Source: Candidatus Nanoarchaeia archaeon
Lineage (GTDB): Archaea; Nanobdellota; Nanobdellia; Woesearchaeales; DATDTY01
Assembly: GCA_035290625.1 (NCBI GenBank)
Contig: DATDTY010000018.1
Span: forward strand, 1-32,905
DNA length: 32,905 bases
Direction: 5' to 3'
The position numbers were made by a program, and so were the translations under genes. The notes beneath the pieces are model-generated. The model ran no database searches, was not told where the DNA came from, and worked only from the letters and a program-made list of their open reading frames with translations. Each line of letters begins with the position of its first letter. Positions within the stretch are counted from its first letter, which is position 1. This document shows, one piece after another, positions 30,158 to 32,905 of the stretch.

Positions 30158-32230
30158 TCATCTTAGTTCAGGAGGTATCTCTGTTTTATAACTTTCATCG
30201 TCCTGAAGGAAATTCAGGATTTCCCATTCCTGCGTATCATTAATCGGGGTTGGAAGATATTCGATGACATTGAAGACAAGCTCGTCTGCGCTTGCGATGT
30301 CGCTCCATTGAACATTCCACGTAAAATTTTGATAACCGCCTAATACCCGATCGTGCGCATTCTCATCAATCAGGACAATATCAACGCGGTAGCTTCCGTC
30401 TTCCTGGATCAGGTCAATGGAGCTGAACTCGGGATTCAGCTCTGCCTCTGGAGCAAGAGGATCTTGAGCCACAGGGAATTCCCTGAACAGGAGATGCTGG
30501 GGGTTTTCAATGCTCTGGATGCTGATGATGGCTTTCTCATTTGGAGCAAGGTCCTCCTCAGGCCTTATCCTGCTGGCTGCAAGGGGATCCACTGAATTGT
30601 ATTCGTGCTTTACGACACTGAAAGGCAGCCTTTTGAGCTTCTTGAGATTAAGCATAAGAAGAGGTGATGGATTTGCGTCTGTTGTAACAATCTGCTGCTT
30701 TGCCTGGAGGTATCCTTCCTTGTCAGCGATCATGATTCCGTTGCCGCAGTTTCTTGGAAGCTTTGTGACAAGGCGATTTATCCCAAACCTGTCTTGATCT
30801 GTCTGCCCAAGGGAACAGTCGTAAATGCCGCAACTATAGGTGATAGCAGCTCCCCTTAGATCGTCATTATATCCTGCGTCGTCAATGCCTCTGGCCCGGA
30901 TATCAAATTCTGGAAGGCCGGGATCATCCATGTCTGTGCATGTCCCGATAAAGCTGCCAGGGGTGTCAAAGAAGCTCCTTCCAAGAAACTCCCTGCCAGG
31001 CTGGTTGTGGTCAACAAGGACAGGGAAAGCAAAGCTGAAGATGAATCCTTCTCCATTGAAGGCTGAGTCATCACGGATTGATGCTTTTATGGGATATTGC
31101 ACATCATATGTAAAATGGTAGGGATTAAGGCAGAGGAACCTTAAGAAGCTCTGGCCTCGCTCAACCTGGGATTCAAGGTAGCGGCCATTCCTTGGACGTC
31201 CTGTGATGTCCATTCCCCATTCTGGATCGTATTGGAACCCTACAGTAAGGTCTCTATACCTTTCTGCATCCATATCAAAGCCAAGGAGGTAATGGAAATA
31301 ATCATAGGCATCTTCAGGAAGGCCTTCAGAAGGAAGGCCAATGATGCCGCCATCGTCATTCCAGGCCAAATCGCGATATTGCTCATAGAACTCCTCGGGC
31401 TGTTCAAAGGGAGGATAGTCTGTGTCTTTGATCCTAATCCGGACAAGCTCTTGCCTGAGCGCATCCTGGAGGCCTTCTTTTATTTCAAAGAGATCCCACC
31501 TGCGCCTGCCGCAGTGGAAATCAATCCCTGTAAAGGGGATTTCAGGATTGAGCGCCATGAGGTCAATGGTAATATTCTCAAAATACTGGTTGTCGTTCTC
31601 TTCATTCATGATTTTTTTTGCAAGATCAAAGATTTTTCCGAGCTTGACAGGAACCTTTGCTTCAAAGGAAGGAAGGACTGTCTTCCTGTCAGAGAGCTGC
31701 TGCTCTGCTTCGACTACATAGTTGAGCTGAACTGTAACCTCATCATCTCCTATGGTTGTTGTTGCTGTTGGGGGGCTTTCTGTTGTGATTGTGAACTGCT
31801 GGGTGAAGGGAGAGAAGTCGTCAAGGCAGCCAATGATGTTCTGCTCTACATACTGAGAGATCTCCCTGGCCATGGATCCTCTTGTTTCCGGAGAGTGATC
31901 AAATCCAGTATAATACCAGAAGGGAATTCTGGAGGGATTCCTGTGCTGGGGGACTGTTCGTATGCTCGGATAAGGGAACAGGGTGCTCTGGAGGTCGAGC
32001 TGCATATCAGCAGGAAGGTTGATGTAGCCCCCTCTAGTGCCAAGAATCGTAATGGCGTCCTTTGCAATGTTGGAAAGGCAGGAGTCTGTGTAGATCTTGA
32101 TTGGAATAGCCTCTGGCTGCAGGATCTCCTTCTGGCCAAGCTGGGCTTGCATGAGCGAGAAGACTAGAAAGAAGGCAAGAAGGATGAGCAGCCCTATGAT
32201 TATGTAGACTGTGACCTGGCCTCTCTTCAT
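30158..32230 (-). CDS. Class III signal-peptide (pilin-like N terminus) surface protein
   Basis: 690 aa. The N terminus MKRGQVTVYIIIGLLILLAF has the class III pattern: a short basic leader, Gly-Gln at the cut site, then one hydrophobic helix. A prepilin-like peptidase could process it, leaving a helix-anchored protein with a large exterior domain. That domain has scattered cysteines (for example FHCGRRRWD, TYSCGIYDCSLGQ), suggesting disulfides. The rest is unrecognised. A GTG at 32242 would add four residues, but the ribosome-binding site GGGGAGAT abuts it; ATG 32230, 13 nt away, gives the standard KRGQ start. TATA-like TATTTAAA lies at about 32269-32276. It is the first gene of the operon with the 1768-aa protein and the 252-aa membrane protein. 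Confidence 0.75.
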   Translation of the reverse strand: MKRGQVTVYIIIGLLILLAFFLVFSLMQAQLGQKEILQPEAIPIKIYTDSCLSNIAKDAITILGTRGGYINLPADMQLDLQSTLFPYPSIRTVPQHRNPSRIPFWYYTGFDHSPETRGSMAREISQYVEQNIIGCLDDFSPFTQQFTITTESPPTATTTIGDDEVTVQLNYVVEAEQQLSDRKTVLPSFEAKVPVKLGKIFDLAKKIMNEENDNQYFENITIDLMALNPEIPFTGIDFHCGRRRWDLFEIKEGLQDALRQELVRIRIKDTDYPPFEQPEEFYEQYRDLAWNDDGGIIGLPSEGLPEDAYDYFHYLLGFDMDAERYRDLTVGFQYDPEWGMDITGRPRNGRYLESQVERGQSFLRFLCLNPYHFTYDVQYPIKASIRDDSAFNGEGFIFSFAFPVLVDHNQPGREFLGRSFFDTPGSFIGTCTDMDDPGLPEFDIRARGIDDAGYNDDLRGAAITYSCGIYDCSLGQTDQDRFGINRLVTKLPRNCGNGIMIADKEGYLQAKQQIVTTDANPSPLLMLNLKKLKRLPFSVVKHEYNSVDPLAASRIRPEEDLAPNEKAIISIQSIENPQHLLFREFPVAQDPLAPEAELNPEFSSIDLIQEDGSYRVDIVLIDENAHDRVLGGYQNFTWNVQWSDIASADELVFNVIEYLPTPINDTQEWEILNFLQDDESYKTEIPPELR

Positions 32231-32267
32231 GACAGTTTCCACTATCTCCCCTTAAGCCTCCCCAAAG

Positions 32268-32309
32268 TGTGTTTAAATACCTTTCTCTGATTCCGCAATT
32301 CTTTTAAAG
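32268..32309. promoter_or_regulatory. Divergent promoter pair
   Basis: GTATTTAAACA on the minus strand (about 32278-32268) serves the surface operon, and TTCTTTTAAAGC on the plus strand (32299-32310) lies about 27 nt ahead of ATG 32331 of the coiled-coil gene. Confidence 0.5.
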
Positions 32310-32330
32310 CTCCCTGGCTTTCCAGTTACT

Positions 32331-32905
32331 ATGTTTGGGTGGGCACGAAAGATTGCAGGAGGGTATCGTTTTCTTCATGATGTTATTCAAGATACATACA
32401 CGCGCATCAGAAATCTGGATGTTGTTGAGGAGCTTCAGGATTCTTTAGGACAAGAGAAGAAAAGACTTGCTGATACTGAAAGGGGGCTGAGGGGGTATAG
32501 TGAAGAGCTCAAAGCGGAGCTGCAAGAGGCTACAGAGCGATGCGAGAACCAACGTGCTGTGATTCGGGCGCTTGAAAAGAAGAGTCCTCACGAGAGGTAC
32601 AGCACTACAGAAGCCATTGAGGTCATTAGGGATTTGAGGAACCTGTTGCGCATTGCGGAGGAGGAAGCGGGGCAGGATCACCAAAGGTATGAGGGCTTGC
32701 GGCTGGCTCTTGAAAATAACATGCAGCGGATTGAGCTGCTGACACAGGAAAATTTGGGTTTGAAAGGAAGAGCCCAGGATTTGGAGAGCAAGATTAATGA
32801 AGTTACTGAGCAGCATCAGAAGGAGCTTGGGCTGCTTGAGAAGCAGTTTAAGCAGCAGCATGAGGGGTGGGAGGAGGAGCTCAGCGCTCTACATAGGGAT
32901 GTTGA
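32331..32905 (+). CDS. Coiled-coil protein, N-terminal part (runs off the window)
   Basis: 191 complete codons are visible with no stop before the window end. After a short start (MFGWARKIAGGYRFLHDV), the chain is almost wholly charged heptad-like helix, for example EELQDSLGQEKKRLADTERG, NLLRIAEEEAGQDHQRYEGL and HQKELGLLEKQFKQQHEG. A long coiled coil is expected. It has no signal peptide, so it is probably cytoplasmic. The function is unknown. A TATA box at the right spacing supports a leaderless ATG. Confidence 0.7.
   Translation, partial: MFGWARKIAGGYRFLHDVIQDTYTRIRNLDVVEELQDSLGQEKKRLADTERGLRGYSEELKAELQEATERCENQRAVIRALEKKSPHERYSTTEAIEVIRDLRNLLRIAEEEAGQDHQRYEGLRLALENNMQRIELLTQENLGLKGRAQDLESKINEVTEQHQKELGLLEKQFKQQHEGWEEELSALHRDV

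Noticed and set aside
31232-32167. 311-codon plus-strand frame opposite the class III signal-peptide gene
   Set aside because: It lies wholly antisense to a better-supported gene, has no promoter or ribosome-binding site, and its composition is that expected of a reverse-complement frame.

Overview
The window reads as archaeal chromosome, most likely from a DPANN lineage of the Woesearchaeota/Pacearchaeota kind. Supporting signs are an archaeal transcription factor E, the ribosome-recycling ATPase ABCE1, a TrmI-type tRNA methyltransferase, a Hel308-type helicase, a tRNA-Leu with a 30-nt intron after position 37, TATA boxes 24-30 nt ahead of many start codons (leaderless transcripts), and giant signal-peptide-bearing surface proteins next to a class III (pilin-like) signal peptide. 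The lineage is inferred from gene content; no marker tree was possible.

Layout. 1-606: an IS200-type insertion sequence at the window edge. 734-1768: an AT-rich pair (winged-helix protein plus an unrecognised protein) that looks acquired. 1852-10885: housekeeping and information-processing genes (PEP-utiliser mobile domain, trmI, tfe, ABCE1, zinc-ribbon protein, tRNA-Thr, PUA protein, winged-helix protein) among small unknown and membrane proteins. 10963-12897: a nucleotidyltransferase with a duplicated domain. 13259-20171: a surface operon in which a newly called 59-aa ribbon-helix-helix protein overlaps a 1834-aa sequon-rich adhesin, followed by a membrane-anchored 375-aa protein. 20447-23938: intron-containing tRNA-Leu, a small membrane-anchored protein, a histidine-phosphatase-like protein and the C-terminal two thirds of Hel308. 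23919-32242: a second surface operon on the minus strand (class III signal-peptide protein, 1768-aa cysteine-containing Ig/FN3 protein, polytopic membrane protein). 32331-32905: start of a coiled-coil protein that runs off the window.

The most striking unexplained structure is a family of five intergenic hairpin elements (9380-9534, 13000-13201, 20194-20396, 20592-20758, 22209-22369). Each is 155-203 bp, closed by its own long inverted repeat, and carries a related central hairpin whose stem differs between copies while staying paired. Four of the five are bounded by 10-12-bp direct repeats that look like target-site duplications. This is the signature of a small non-autonomous mobile element, or structured RNA/DNA module, that I cannot assign to a known family.

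Other points of note: ABCE1 has lost exactly the four cysteines of one of its two iron-sulfur clusters and kept the four of the other; Hel308 lacks its first RecA domain but has its own promoter; tRNA-Thr has an altered elbow (18/55); and several very small genes (36, 43 and 59 aa) are supported by promoters or gene overlap.
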